Counted from the first letter of the stretch, positions 1 to 7,407 are shown. The stretch: DNA of 51,213 nucleotides from Roseomonas sp. (GCA_020249865.1 JADCEV010000071.1:1-51213), one strand, 5' to 3'. A program made the numbers and translations. The notes: generated from the sequence alone by a model not told the origin.

Positions 1-773
1 CGACAGCCAAAGCCGATTGGGCAGATCGCGTGATCCGCCGATGACCAACCTATCCTGATGAAAGGCGCAGGTGATGGGCCAGCCGCGCGCGGTGCTGAAG
101 GCGGCTTCATCCCAATCCTTGGTCGCCGTGGTACTGGCGAGCGGTTGTTCGACGGTTGCGACAATGGTGCTTGGTGAATTCACGGCCGAGATCAGCACGC
201 GCTTGCCACCGATACGAAACCGCACACCGATGTGTTCCACCGCGAAAACCGGGGCACTGGCGCTGATGGTGATGGTGCCATTCAGCGCGCTTGGCGTCAG
301 CGTGATCTCTGGCGCGGCAAAGCGAAAATAGGCATCCTGCGTGAAGGCCCAGGGCGTGATGGACCAGCCCGAATTGCTGCGCTGAACCCTTTGTGGCCGC
401 ATATCGGGATGTGTCAGCAAAAGCGTATCGGCATTTTGCGTAAAGCCGATTTGCGGCAGCATGGTTTCGGTCCAGGGCGCGATCAGTTCTGCGATTTTCA
501 GATCAGCGGCATAGATGGCGAGCTTCCCGGCGGTCAGCACCATCAGATAGGTCTGTTCAGTATTGAATTCGAAGGGCAGCAGCCGCGCGATGCCGGGCAG
601 CATCGCGACATGGCGCAGACCGGGCCGGCGCGTGACACCACCGGTTGGCTGGATCACGACATTGCGCAGCCGCCTTGCGCCATTTTCATAGGCGCGCAGA
701 TCGGCGCGGCCCAGCAATTCAGGCGCCAATTCGCCAGCAGTGAAGCTTGTTTTGTGCGCTTGATGGTGGGCAT
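1..773 (-). pseudogene. Tail tubular protein B-like phage protein, frameshifted and partial
   Basis: This reading frame runs leftwards off the window, so its 3' end is missing. From about position 748 down to 1 it is open and encodes a protein with FTAGELAPELLGRADL near the start, then ENGARRLRN and GGVTRRPG. That pattern is typical of T7 gp12-like tail tubular / stabilisation proteins, which form the short tail nozzle of podoviruses. The only good start is the ATG at 771-773, three bases after the stop of the preceding gene. It reads MPTIKRTK and is then out of frame with the rest. One extra A in the run at 750-753 (TTTT on the + strand) would give a continuous MPTIKRTKTSFTAGE start. The frame that is open downstream has no ATG, GTG or TTG upstream before a stop. 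The break is either a real mutation, a homopolymer sequencing error or, less likely, programmed slippage. Family assignment is fairly sure; the status of the gene is not. Confidence 0.7.
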
Positions 774-776
774 GGA

Positions 777-1346
777 TCAGCCCCTGACCGAAATCAGCGG
801 AAAGGACCCAAGCGCAGTGGCGCTGGCCTGTTGGCTATCGGCGCGCCGCGCGCTGCGCAGCTCCGCCTCGGCCAGGCGCGAGAGCAGATCGGCGCGCGAA
901 GTATTCTCAGTGAGCGGCAAGCAGAATTCCGCGGCCAGGCGCGCGAGCAGCGCTGAGGCAAAGAAGGGTGGAAAGCTGCTTTCATCAGGGCGGAAGATAT
1001 GTGTCAGTGCCACGCTTTCCACATCAGTCAGCAGCTTGCTGCCTTGGATACGATAAAGCAGGCCCGTGGCGCGCCCCGCCGTGCCGGCAGAAATGGCGCG
1101 CAGGAAATCGGGCGGCAATTGGAAGGCGTAGCGAAATTCCGCGCTTGGGCTTTGTGCAAGGCGCGGCAAGGCCGCTTGCGTGGTCGCGAAGGACCAGGGG
1201 TGGGAAGCAAGCAGGGCATCGCGCACGCCAGGATAAAGGCTTTTCGCGACTTCCCCTTCGGCGGTGCCATCCTCAAACGAGGCGATGGATTGCGCGCCAA
1301 TCTTGATCAATGCGCTTGCGCATAGCGTGATGGCGGTCAGCGCCAT
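777..1346 (-). CDS. Tail tubular protein A-like phage protein
   Basis: This 189-residue protein resembles T7 gp11-type tail tubular protein A, the ring protein joining the portal to the tail nozzle. Visible family traits are an N-terminal helical stretch in which a LYPGVRDALLASHPWSFA segment follows ALTAITLCASALIKIGA, and a middle region PPDFLRAI. The start at 1346 is chosen because GGAGAG lies a few bases upstream; the frame stays open further upstream but without a good ribosome site. It sits between the major capsid gene and the tail tubular B-like gene, the usual T7-like order, and its stop is three bases from the next ATG. The length fits the family. The family call comes from sequence pattern and position together. 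Confidence 0.75.
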   Translation of the reverse strand: MALTAITLCASALIKIGAQSIASFEDGTAEGEVAKSLYPGVRDALLASHPWSFATTQAALPRLAQSPSAEFRYAFQLPPDFLRAISAGTAGRATGLLYRIQGSKLLTDVESVALTHIFRPDESSFPPFFASALLARLAAEFCLPLTENTSRADLLSRLAEAELRSARRADSQQASATALGSFPLISVRG

Positions 1347-1412
1347 GGGATGCTCTCCGATGTTGGGGGAAGGGGGCGCGGGCAGCAAATCCACCCGCGC
1401 CAAACGTCGCGC

Positions 1413-2246
1413 TTATTCCTTCGCGCGCATCCGAACGATCCCCGTCGGGTCAATCATGACCGCGCCCTGGGACATCATGTTATTGACGAAATGCGCGGCG
1501 CGATCGCCATGCCAGGTGATGTCGGTCATCACTTCGCTGGCGACTGCATGACCAATCGCGGTCTTGTGATAGAAATAGCAGTAGCGGAGCGTGCCGGATT
1601 TCGTCAGGCCGGAATGCGGCATCCAGAGCGCGCCAAGCCAGCGCTTCGCCTGCGTGCCCTTCCAGGGCAGCGCATCATCGCCGACATATTCGGTGCTGGC
1701 GAATTCCGGGATTTGCAGCAATTCGGACCATTGCTTCCAACCAACAACGGCGAAGCGCTGGCCATCATCCGGCACATCGGCCGCGCCCAGCATTTCAAAC
1801 GCCATCAGCACCTTTTGCTTGGTCAGGCCATCCGTATCGGCAAGGCCAGTTCCAGTGCCGATCGCTTCCTGGGTTGCGGCATCAAGGGCGGCGACAATCA
1901 GCTCATCGGTCTTACGGCCAAGCGCATAGGCGCCCGCATTGGCGATGACGCTGCGTTCATCAACATTCGTCTTGATCTCATCCAGCTTGTCAATCCATTC
2001 GCCGGCGTAATAATCCTGCAGGAAGCATTCGGCATTGCTGTAGGTAAGGTTCATCACCGGCACGGCGCCGTTGCGCGCCTTGGCCGCCGCCGTGCCCTTG
2101 CCGACACGCGGGAAGATGGTGGAAGCGCCCTTCACATCGGTTTTGCTGCGTACGGTGGGGCGCAGCTTGCTGCCCTGGCGCTGATAGGCTTCGGCGACTT
2201 CGGCTTCGAATTGCTTGACGAAAGCGACTTCAATGGTTCCGGACAT
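1413..2246 (-). CDS. Major capsid protein of a podovirus-like prophage
   Basis: This 277-residue protein is the likely major head protein. It starts MSGTIEVAFVKQFEAEVAEAYQRQGSK, a layout common to major capsid proteins of T7-like and related prophages, followed by TYSNAECFLQDYYAGEWIDKLDE and a C-terminal DITWHGDRAAHFVNNMMSQGA. The start at 2246 is favoured over the longer open frame because the upstream residues are low-complexity Pro/Arg sequence, as expected of untranslated GC-rich DNA. The upstream Shine-Dalgarno match is weak. It lies downstream of the scaffold gene and upstream of tail tubular A, the canonical order. No signal peptide or membrane segment is seen. The exact capsid family cannot be fixed by reading alone. 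Confidence 0.75.
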   Translation of the reverse strand: MSGTIEVAFVKQFEAEVAEAYQRQGSKLRPTVRSKTDVKGASTIFPRVGKGTAAAKARNGAVPVMNLTYSNAECFLQDYYAGEWIDKLDEIKTNVDERSVIANAGAYALGRKTDELIVAALDAATQEAIGTGTGLADTDGLTKQKVLMAFEMLGAADVPDDGQRFAVVGWKQWSELLQIPEFASTEYVGDDALPWKGTQAKRWLGALWMPHSGLTKSGTLRYCYFYHKTAIGHAVASEVMTDITWHGDRAAHFVNNMMSQGAVMIDPTGIVRMRAKE

Positions 2247-2450
2247 GCGTTTGCCTGTCTTTCGTTTGGGGTTGGGGAGAATCGCCGCGCCGGTTGACGA
2301 CAGGGGCCGGGGTGAGGCGAAGGCACGCCACGCCCTTTTGGGTTGTGTGACGGCAAAGGGGTGGGGCGGGCGCGGTTTCAGGGGTTGACCGCACCCGCCC
2401 CCTTCGGTCGGGGCGAGCGATCTGTTGCTCAAGCCCCGCCGGATTCTGGT

Positions 2451-3182
2451 TCAGCCGCCAACCATGCGGCGGAAGCCATCTGTCACGCGTTTGACGAATT
2501 CCGGTTCACGCGTGCGCCAATAGCGCGGGTCGCGCATCATCTCGCGCAGCGCGGCTTCATCCGCGACGGGCGCTGCATCGGCCTTGCGTGTGACGGCGGG
2601 TTCGCCCTTTTCCATCATGCGATAAAGCGCCATGACACCTTCTGATGTGGTGGAGAGCGCTTCAAACACCGCATCCGGCAGATTGGCGCGGCCCCAGGCG
2701 GAAAGCTGTTGCGCAATGCGGCGAAAGCGTTCTTCGCCACCGAAATGCTCGCGTAGCTTTTCCACCTGGCGATCAGCTTCGAATTGCGCGGCTGCTTCGG
2801 CGATCATCGGCAAAAGGCGTTCTGCCGCCAGATCATAGACAAGTTGCGCCTGGGCCGGCGTGAAGCCTGCGTCATGCAGGCGCTTGTTCACATCCTCATC
2901 CGCGCAGCAAAGATCATGCTTGGGCGTGATCTGGTATTCTTCGGGGCTGTCCGGAATGCCAAGGCTGCGGCGAAAGCGCTGCACTTCTTCGGCCGGCGCA
3001 TCGGCGCCTTGCGGGGCGATACGCTGCGACAGGCGGCGTTCCAATTCATGGTAGGATTTCAGCAGCGCATCCACGCGCAGCTGGCCCGCTTCGGAATCCC
3101 AGAATTTTTCCGGCACATCTTCGGGGCGCGTTGATGGGGTGGGCTGGTTGCCAAGCGCATTGGCCAGCAGATCCTCGGGCAT
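2451..3182 (-). CDS. Capsid scaffolding/assembly protein, phage
   Basis: This 243-residue acidic protein is rich in charged helical sequence, including VPEKFWDSEAGQLRVDALLKSY near the N-terminus, a signature of T7 gp9-like scaffolding proteins (kFwd...g.l..d.ll.sy..LE). The middle carries PDSPEEYQI, also seen in this family, and a long coiled-coil-like stretch around EAAAQFEADRQVEKLREHFG. The scaffold guides assembly of the coat shell and is then lost. The start at 3182 has AGGAG eight bases upstream; the longer frame adds only arginine- and proline-rich sequence. Portal, scaffold and capsid genes follow each other closely on the same strand. The C-terminal positively charged helix FVKRVTDGFRRMVG would fit a coat-binding tail (inference). 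Confidence 0.75.
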   Translation of the reverse strand: MPEDLLANALGNQPTPSTRPEDVPEKFWDSEAGQLRVDALLKSYHELERRLSQRIAPQGADAPAEEVQRFRRSLGIPDSPEEYQITPKHDLCCADEDVNKRLHDAGFTPAQAQLVYDLAAERLLPMIAEAAAQFEADRQVEKLREHFGGEERFRRIAQQLSAWGRANLPDAVFEALSTTSEGVMALYRMMEKGEPAVTRKADAAPVADEAALREMMRDPRYWRTREPEFVKRVTDGFRRMVGG

Positions 3183-3187
3183 GGGGC

Positions 3188-4600
3188 TTACTCCTGATGG
3201 GGGGATGAGAGCATTTCGGCGGGCGTGCCGAGGGTGCGGGAAAGCCAACGTGTCGTGGCGGGGATATTGATTTCGGCGATTGCTTGCGGGCCAAGACCGC
3301 GCAGCGCTTCCAGAAACAGCAGCGCATTCGCCGCATCCGCGCGGCCCTGCACTTGGGCAAGAGGGCTGCGATAGCGCAGCACTGCTTCGCGCCCATCCAG
3401 CAGCAGCGGGGCGATATCGCCACGACGGCGCAGGATGGAGATGCAGCGCGCAATCAGCGGTGTCAGTAATTCCGCCTGCAGCCGTCCGTAAGTCGCACCC
3501 AGCAGGCGCGATGTTTCAGCGGCGCGTTCCAGCACCTCGGTCGCGGTCATGCGCTGGTCTCGTTGCGGGCCAAGCCGATCCGCGAGCAAGGCGGTGCGGA
3601 TGCGCGTGCGCAAATCATTCAGCACAAGTTGGGAGACATCGAAGCTGCCCGGTGCGGCCAGCGGTGTCAGGCCGGAAGAACCCGGCGCCTTCGGGATGAT
3701 GGCACCGGGCACCAGCCGCACGGTTGCGGGGTTCAGCACGCCATCATCTTCTGCCTGCCAAATGCCGGTGACAGCGATGGAGGCATTCGCAAGAACCAAT
3801 TCCACCACCTTATTCGCGGTGCGGATATCGGGCAGCGCTTTCGCCACTGGCCCGCGGCCATAGCTTTCGCCTGGCGCCTTCAGCCAACGAAAGGCGATGA
3901 AGGGATTTTCGGCGAAGCTACCTTCAGCCAGCACGGATTGTGCATCGCCATCCGCGCTGATGGCAGCGAAGCGATAGCCGGCACGATCGGGCCAGACCGC
4001 CTCAATCACGCGATGGGTGGTGTCATCGGCGCTATCCTTCTTCCCGCGCGGTGGCAGTGCACCTGGAAAGCGTGTGCGCAGCGCCGCTTCGCTCATGCTG
4101 AGTGCGCGAAACACCGTATCCAGCCGGCCAGATGGGCCTTCTTCCAGCACAGCATCCTGCATCGGGATGGCGGTGAAGCGCAGCGCGGAGGCTTCGCCGG
4201 GTGCCGCTTCTTCCACCAGCATCAGGCCGGTGCCGGTAATGACCAGGTCAAGAAAGGCCTGGTGCATTTCAAGGGCGAAGTTGGAACGATCAAAATGGGT
4301 TTGCAGTACCTCGGCCGCTTCTTCCAAGGCGCTGGCGGCGTTTTCTTCGTCGCTGTCCTGCGTGGGGCGGCCCGGGGCAAGGCCGAACCAGCGCGACCAG
4401 GGCGGGGTCAGTTCCGCGAGCAGCGAGGCAGAGAGCTGTTCCGCCGCATCGGCGGCGGTCGCGTCAAACAGCGTGGCGCCGCTGCCAATGGGGGGCAGCA
4501 CGTGATTGTAGCAATCGCGCCAAATGCCTTCATGGCGTTGTCGCGCGGCAAGGGCTGCGTCGTAACGCGCCAGGATGTCATGCGGGGTCATTGGCATCAT
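3188..4600 (-). CDS. Head-tail connector (portal) protein, T7 gp8-like
   Basis: This 470-residue protein matches the podovirus portal family that forms the dodecameric DNA gateway of the head. Recognisable blocks are the start HDILARYDAALAARQRHEGIWRDCYNHVLP, the SLLAELTPPWSRWFGLAPG segment, GTGLMLVEE, the GRGPVAKALPDIRTANKV block and the ADRLGPQRDQRMTATEVLER motif, which is strongly conserved in this family. Its length is close to the family norm, so it looks intact. The ATG overlaps the TGA of the preceding small gene (ATGA), which indicates translational coupling, and the scaffold gene starts five bases after its stop. No terminase gene precedes it, which is unusual, since many related prophages place terminase next to the portal. 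Confidence 0.85.
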   Translation of the reverse strand: MMPMTPHDILARYDAALAARQRHEGIWRDCYNHVLPPIGSGATLFDATAADAAEQLSASLLAELTPPWSRWFGLAPGRPTQDSDEENAASALEEAAEVLQTHFDRSNFALEMHQAFLDLVITGTGLMLVEEAAPGEASALRFTAIPMQDAVLEEGPSGRLDTVFRALSMSEAALRTRFPGALPPRGKKDSADDTTHRVIEAVWPDRAGYRFAAISADGDAQSVLAEGSFAENPFIAFRWLKAPGESYGRGPVAKALPDIRTANKVVELVLANASIAVTGIWQAEDDGVLNPATVRLVPGAIIPKAPGSSGLTPLAAPGSFDVSQLVLNDLRTRIRTALLADRLGPQRDQRMTATEVLERAAETSRLLGATYGRLQAELLTPLIARCISILRRRGDIAPLLLDGREAVLRYRSPLAQVQGRADAANALLFLEALRGLGPQAIAEINIPATTRWLSRTLGTPAEMLSSPHQE

Positions 4601-4824
4601 TCCCCAAGCAAGGAGCGGCGGGTGGTGAGGAAATCCGGCATGCTGCCAAGCAAGCCGCGCGCGGAGGTCGCGATGGTGCCGGGCAGGCCGCGCGTGGTGC
4701 GTTCGCGGTTTTCAAGGCGTGCTTGGGAGGCCTCGGCCTCTGGCGATGGGGCAGGGGCCGCAGGGGGCGGCGCGGCGGGCTGAATGGTGATTTTCGGCTT
4801 TGGTGCTTCGAACAGGCCGCCCAT
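4597..4824 (-). CDS. Small Pro/Ala-rich protein preceding the portal
   Basis: This is a 75-residue protein of unknown function. It begins MGGLFEAPKPKITIQ, is followed by a proline/alanine-rich linker (about residues 16-30) and ends in a basic, helical tail containing TTRRSLLGE. Small proteins starting MGGLF.aPKP often stand just upstream of portal genes in prophages, so a virion-assembly or packaging role is possible, but that is inferred from position only. The start at 4824 is the first ATG after the promoter-like element at 4970-4998; the open frame reaches further upstream, but into sequence that looks non-coding. Its stop overlaps the portal start by four bases. Confidence 0.55.
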   Translation of the reverse strand: MGGLFEAPKPKITIQPAAPPPAAPAPSPEAEASQARLENRERTTRGLPGTIATSARGLLGSMPDFLTTRRSLLGE

Positions 4825-4969
4825 GCGCGCGCTTCTCCGGGAAAGGGTTGCCGCCCCGCCAAAAAGCCATGAGCCCGGCGCCTTCTGGTGGAAGAGGCCG
4901 GGCCCATGGAAGTTTCGGGAGGAGCGAGAGAGGAAGACCTTCAGGCGCACTTCGCCCGTTGGCGTGAGT

Positions 4970-4998
4970 TTGATAGCCTAAAGCCAAAGGCGCGTCAA
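4970..4998 (-). promoter_or_regulatory. Sigma-70-like promoter ahead of the portal-capsid block
   Basis: On the minus strand a TTGACG hexamer (4993-4998) and TATCAA (4970-4975) are separated by exactly 17 bases. They sit in an unusually AT-rich patch between the preceding gene and the small gene that leads into the portal. The element points into the structural block, so it could separate structural-gene expression from the genes nearer the repressor. Assigned by consensus only; start sites are not known. Confidence 0.4.
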
Positions 4999-5426
4999 GA
5001 TATTTTTCCTAAAAAAATTGCAGGGCGATTTTGCAACCTGCGATAGAGGCCGAAGGGCGTTACGGCGCGCGGCGCATCGGCACCCAAAAGCGCGCGGCAC
5101 AGCGCGACGCAGCTTAGCCCGAAGAAGGGCGGCAGCAGGCGTGGCGCGACGGGGCCGGGGGTGAAAGGGCCGCGCAGATGGAAACCCGCGCGGCGGTAAA
5201 AGCCTGGCAGATCGAAGTCAGGATCAAGCGGCAGATGCGCCACAATCAGCCGGCCCGAAAGCGGGTCCAGCACGGTCCAACCTTGCGCATCCTGGATGGC
5301 AGCGAAGCAATGGCGAAAGCCGCGCTTCAAGGGATAAAGCCAGGGCTGATCGGCGCGCCCGCCGAAGAATAGCCAGATGCTTTGCTGAAAATCCTCAGTC
5401 CTGGTATGGGAAATCCGTGGCTTCAT
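4995..5426 (-). CDS. Uncharacterised phage-linked protein with a GFRHC motif
   Basis: This 143-residue protein is not one I can name. It begins MKPRISHTRTEDFQQSIWLFFGG and holds a striking KRGFRHCFAA block around residues 34-43, then DAQGWTVLDPLSGRL and FDLPGFYRRAGF. A Cys next to a His inside a conserved-looking block, followed by an Asp-Pro turn, hints at a small cysteine-dependent enzyme, but no full catalytic triad can be claimed. The C-terminus (LGADAPRAVTPFGLYRRL) resembles the end of small proteins found beside portal and terminase genes in alphaproteobacterial prophages. The start is set by an ATGA overlap with the upstream gene. The stop falls inside the promoter-like element for the structural block. 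Confidence 0.55.
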   Translation of the reverse strand: MKPRISHTRTEDFQQSIWLFFGGRADQPWLYPLKRGFRHCFAAIQDAQGWTVLDPLSGRLIVAHLPLDPDFDLPGFYRRAGFHLRGPFTPGPVAPRLLPPFFGLSCVALCRALLGADAPRAVTPFGLYRRLQNRPAIFLGKIS

Positions 5427-5797
5427 ACGACGATGCCCTTGACGCGCAGCGGCCATTCCAGCCGATCAAGCGCTTCACGCCACAGGCGCCAATCATGTTT
5501 TTCGGAAGGGTAGCGCGGATCGGGTGCTGCGCCCCTTTCGCCCCAGATGCGCAGGATGCGCGCATGGGTCAGGTCAATGCGGCGGTGGCGATAAAGGCGA
5601 TCAAGGCACTTCACCACATCATCCGGCTCACAGGGGCGCTGCTTGTCGCCCTTGCCGGCGACAATGCGGGCACCATCGCGCCGCGCGATCAGGGCGGCCA
5701 TGGTCCAGAACCAGGCTTCCTCGGCGGAATGGAAGGGCTCGGCCTGGCTGAGCGAGGCAAAGCGGGGGCTGTAATGGGTTTTTTGTGCTGCGATCAT
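5423..5797 (-). CDS. DUF6362-like phage-associated protein
   Basis: This 124-residue protein carries AEEAWFWTMAALIARRDGAR, then PCEPDDVVKCLDRLYRHRRI and RLWREALDRLEWPLRVKGIV. This pattern agrees with the small DUF6362 family, which in alphaproteobacteria is found in prophages near packaging genes; its function is unknown. The start at 5797 begins MIAAQKTHYSPRFA; the longer frame runs through the regulatory region and encodes a hydrophobic, atypical N-terminus, so it is rejected. It is the first gene of the leftward block, divergent from the S24 repressor, with a promoter-like pair about 40 bases upstream. Its TGA overlaps the next ATG. The family name is from memory of the pattern and is moderately sure. 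Confidence 0.6.
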   Translation of the reverse strand: MIAAQKTHYSPRFASLSQAEPFHSAEEAWFWTMAALIARRDGARIVAGKGDKQRPCEPDDVVKCLDRLYRHRRIDLTHARILRIWGERGAAPDPRYPSEKHDWRLWREALDRLEWPLRVKGIVV

Positions 5798-5834
5798 CGG
5801 GGGAAATCTCGCCTTATGGTTGTGAAACAAAGGG

Positions 5835-5863
5835 AGAATAACCGCATAAATTGCCATGGGCAA
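5835..5863 (-). promoter_or_regulatory. Promoter-like element for the leftward phage genes
   Basis: Minus-strand TTGCCC (5858-5863) and TATTCT (5835-5840) are 17 bases apart, about 40 bases upstream of the ATG at 5797. It lies in the 188-base divergent region shared with the S24 repressor and would be a natural target for repression by it (inference). Found by consensus only. Confidence 0.35.
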
Positions 5864-5893
5864 GAGAAAAAAGGAAAACTGACCTATTGAATT

Positions 5894-5918
5894 TTGACAC
5901 AAGACCTAGGATATCTTG
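5894..5918 (+). promoter_or_regulatory. Candidate operator and -35 box upstream of the S24 repressor
   Basis: A perfect TTGACA (5894-5899) abuts an inverted repeat CAAGA (5900-5904) and TCTTG (5914-5918) with a nine-base centre that includes CCTAGG. The repeat covers the place expected for RNA polymerase contact, as an autoregulatory operator would. No convincing -10 hexamer stands at 17 bases from TTGACA. Repressor binding is an inference. Confidence 0.3.
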
Positions 5919-5985
5919 CACAGAATCCGGAACCATATCTGGAGTCGGGACCCCGCAGCATCGCGGGCACATGAGGAAGTAGCCC

Positions 5986-6633
5986 ATGCGGCATGAGGAT
6001 ATTTGGCGTGCGCTGGATGCGCTCGCGGCGGAATACGGGCTTTCGGCTTCGGGGCTCGCGAAAAAGGCCGGGCTTGATCCGACCGCCTTCAACCCATCAA
6101 AGCGCATCGGCGCTGATGGGCGCGCGCGCTGGCCTTCCACGGAAAGCATCGCCAAGGTCTTGGATGCGCTTGGCGCGCGGATGGATGATTTCGCGGCGCT
6201 GGTCACGGGCGCCACTGCGATTTCGCGCGGCGGGCGCGGCGTGGTCAATCGGCGCATTCCCCTGATCGGCCTGGCGCAGGCGGGTGGTGAGGGGTATTTC
6301 GATGATGGCGGCTATCCGGTCGGTGGCAGTTGGGATGAAATCTCCTTGCCTGAAATCGGCGATCCCAATGCCTATGCGCTGGAGATTTCCGGCGATTCCA
6401 TGGAGCCGGTATTTCGTGATGGGGATGTGGTCATCGTCTCCCCCGCCGCGCCGGTGCGTCGCGGCGATCGCGTGGTGGTGCGCACGCGGCGCGGTGAGGT
6501 GATGGCCAAGGAATTGCGCCGGCATTCGGCGAAGCGGATTGATGTCGCGAGCCTCAATCCCGCGCATCCAAGCTATAGTTTCGAATTGCCGGAAATCGCC
6601 TGGGTGCATCGGATTGTGTGGGCGAGCCAATAG
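5986..6633 (+). CDS. LexA/CI-like repressor with S24 self-cleavage domain
   Basis: This 215-residue regulator has an N-terminal helix-turn-helix region (about residues 5-75, with LSASGLAKKAGLDPTAF as the likely HTH) and a C-terminal S24 peptidase domain. The catalytic serine is in SGDSMEP (Ser138) and the lysine in VMAKELRR (Lys175); the 37-residue gap equals that of LexA. An Ala-Gly pair at 99-100 (LAQAGGEG) is a plausible autocleavage site. Such proteins bind operators as dimers and cleave themselves when RecA filaments form, which derepresses prophage or SOS genes. Divergent placement from the phage genes suggests it controls them. It could also be a resident chromosomal regulator, since similar proteins occur outside prophages in alphaproteobacteria. 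Confidence 0.85.
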   Translation: MRHEDIWRALDALAAEYGLSASGLAKKAGLDPTAFNPSKRIGADGRARWPSTESIAKVLDALGARMDDFAALVTGATAISRGGRGVVNRRIPLIGLAQAGGEGYFDDGGYPVGGSWDEISLPEIGDPNAYALEISGDSMEPVFRDGDVVIVSPAAPVRRGDRVVVRTRRGEVMAKELRRHSAKRIDVASLNPAHPSYSFELPEIAWVHRIVWASQ

Positions 6634-6691
6634 GCATCTACAAGCCGGGTAGAAAACGCGGCGGCGTTGAAAACGAAACGAGGGGGCGTTC

Positions 6692-6847
6692 ATGCTTTAT
6701 GCGCTATTGATGCTGGCGACACTTGGCGCGCTGATCGGTTTCATGCGCGGTGCAGCCTATGGCGTACCGCTATTTGTTCTGGTGCTAGTTGCAACCGCGG
6801 TGGCCTTCGTGGCTGATATCACCGATTCGCTGACGATCAGCCTGTGA
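6692..6847 (+). CDS. Small membrane protein (DUF5993-like), coupled to dsbB
   Basis: This 51-residue protein starts MLYALLMLATLGALIGFMRG and ends VADITDSLTISL, with two hydrophobic segments (about residues 1-17 and 23-41). AGGGGG lies about six bases before the ATG. Its stop overlaps the GTG start of the dsbB-like gene (GTGA), so the two are almost certainly co-translated. The hydrophobic body with a short acidic T-D-x-L-x-I-x-L tail resembles DUF5993, small proteins encoded next to DsbB-like genes in proteobacteria; that match is from memory. A role as a helper or subunit of the DsbB-like protein is an inference from the coupling. Confidence 0.65.
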   Translation: MLYALLMLATLGALIGFMRGAAYGVPLFVLVLVATAVAFVADITDSLTISL

Positions 6848-7407
6848 ACGCGCTTTATCTGCTCGCGCTGCTCGGCAATGCCTGGGTTTTGCTGGCCATT
6901 CTGGCGGGCGCCTTCATGGCGCAATTCGCCATGGGCGAACCGCCTTGCCCGCTTTGCGTCATGCAGCGCGTGGCGATGATGCTGGCCGCGCTTGGGCCTT
7001 GCTACGCGCTACTTACCGCGCAGCGCGAAGGGCTCACGGCGCGCGTCGTCGGGATTGGTGCGGGCATCACGGTGCTGGCTTCCTTGCTCGGGGCAGCGAT
7101 TTCCATTCGCCAGGTGCTGCTGCATATCCTGCCGGGTGATCCCGGTTTTGGCGCGCCGATCCTTGGCCTGCATCTTTATACCTGGGCGACCATTGCCTTT
7201 GCCTGCAGCATCGCGGCTTCCGGCGTGCAGCTTCTGGGCTTGCAGTGGTTCGCCGGCAGCGCCACGCGGCGCATTCCGGGCGCAAGGCTGACGGGTATGG
7301 CGCTTGGCGTCATGCTGGTTGCGAATATTCTTTCGGTGATTGCGGAAGCGGGCTTCGCCTGGCGCCTGCCGGATAACCCGACCAGCTATTTGCTGTTCAG
7401 CCGATAG
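6844..7407 (+). CDS. dsbB: DsbB-like disulfide bond formation protein, second cysteine pair absent
   Basis: This 187-residue inner-membrane protein has four to five hydrophobic segments and the quinone-side CPLC motif (Cys35, Cys38) preceded by MGEPP and followed by VMQR, as in DsbB. DsbB reoxidises the periplasmic thiol oxidase DsbA and passes electrons to quinone. Classical DsbB also needs a second cysteine pair in the second periplasmic loop. Here that loop reads LPGDPGFGAPILGLHLYTWA and has no cysteine; the only others are Cys53 and Cys121, which lie in or near membrane segments. The protein may belong to a DsbB branch with another electron route, perhaps involving the coupled 51-residue protein. 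The start is a GTG overlapping the upstream stop. The end overlaps the convergent pncC gene by 11 bases. Confidence 0.8.
   Translation: MNALYLLALLGNAWVLLAILAGAFMAQFAMGEPPCPLCVMQRVAMMLAALGPCYALLTAQREGLTARVVGIGAGITVLASLLGAAISIRQVLLHILPGDPGFGAPILGLHLYTWATIAFACSIAASGVQLLGLQWFAGSATRRIPGARLTGMALGVMLVANILSVIAEAGFAWRLPDNPTSYLLFSR

Noticed and set aside
232-1056. Long open frame on the + strand over the tail genes
   Set aside because: It lies opposite two recognisable phage tail genes and its protein shows no family pattern and unusual residue use; it is a shadow of GC-rich coding sequence.
3563-4783. 406-codon + strand frame opposite the portal gene
   Set aside because: The minus-strand portal is a clear match over its whole length; the + frame has no recognisable domain and is a GC-driven shadow.
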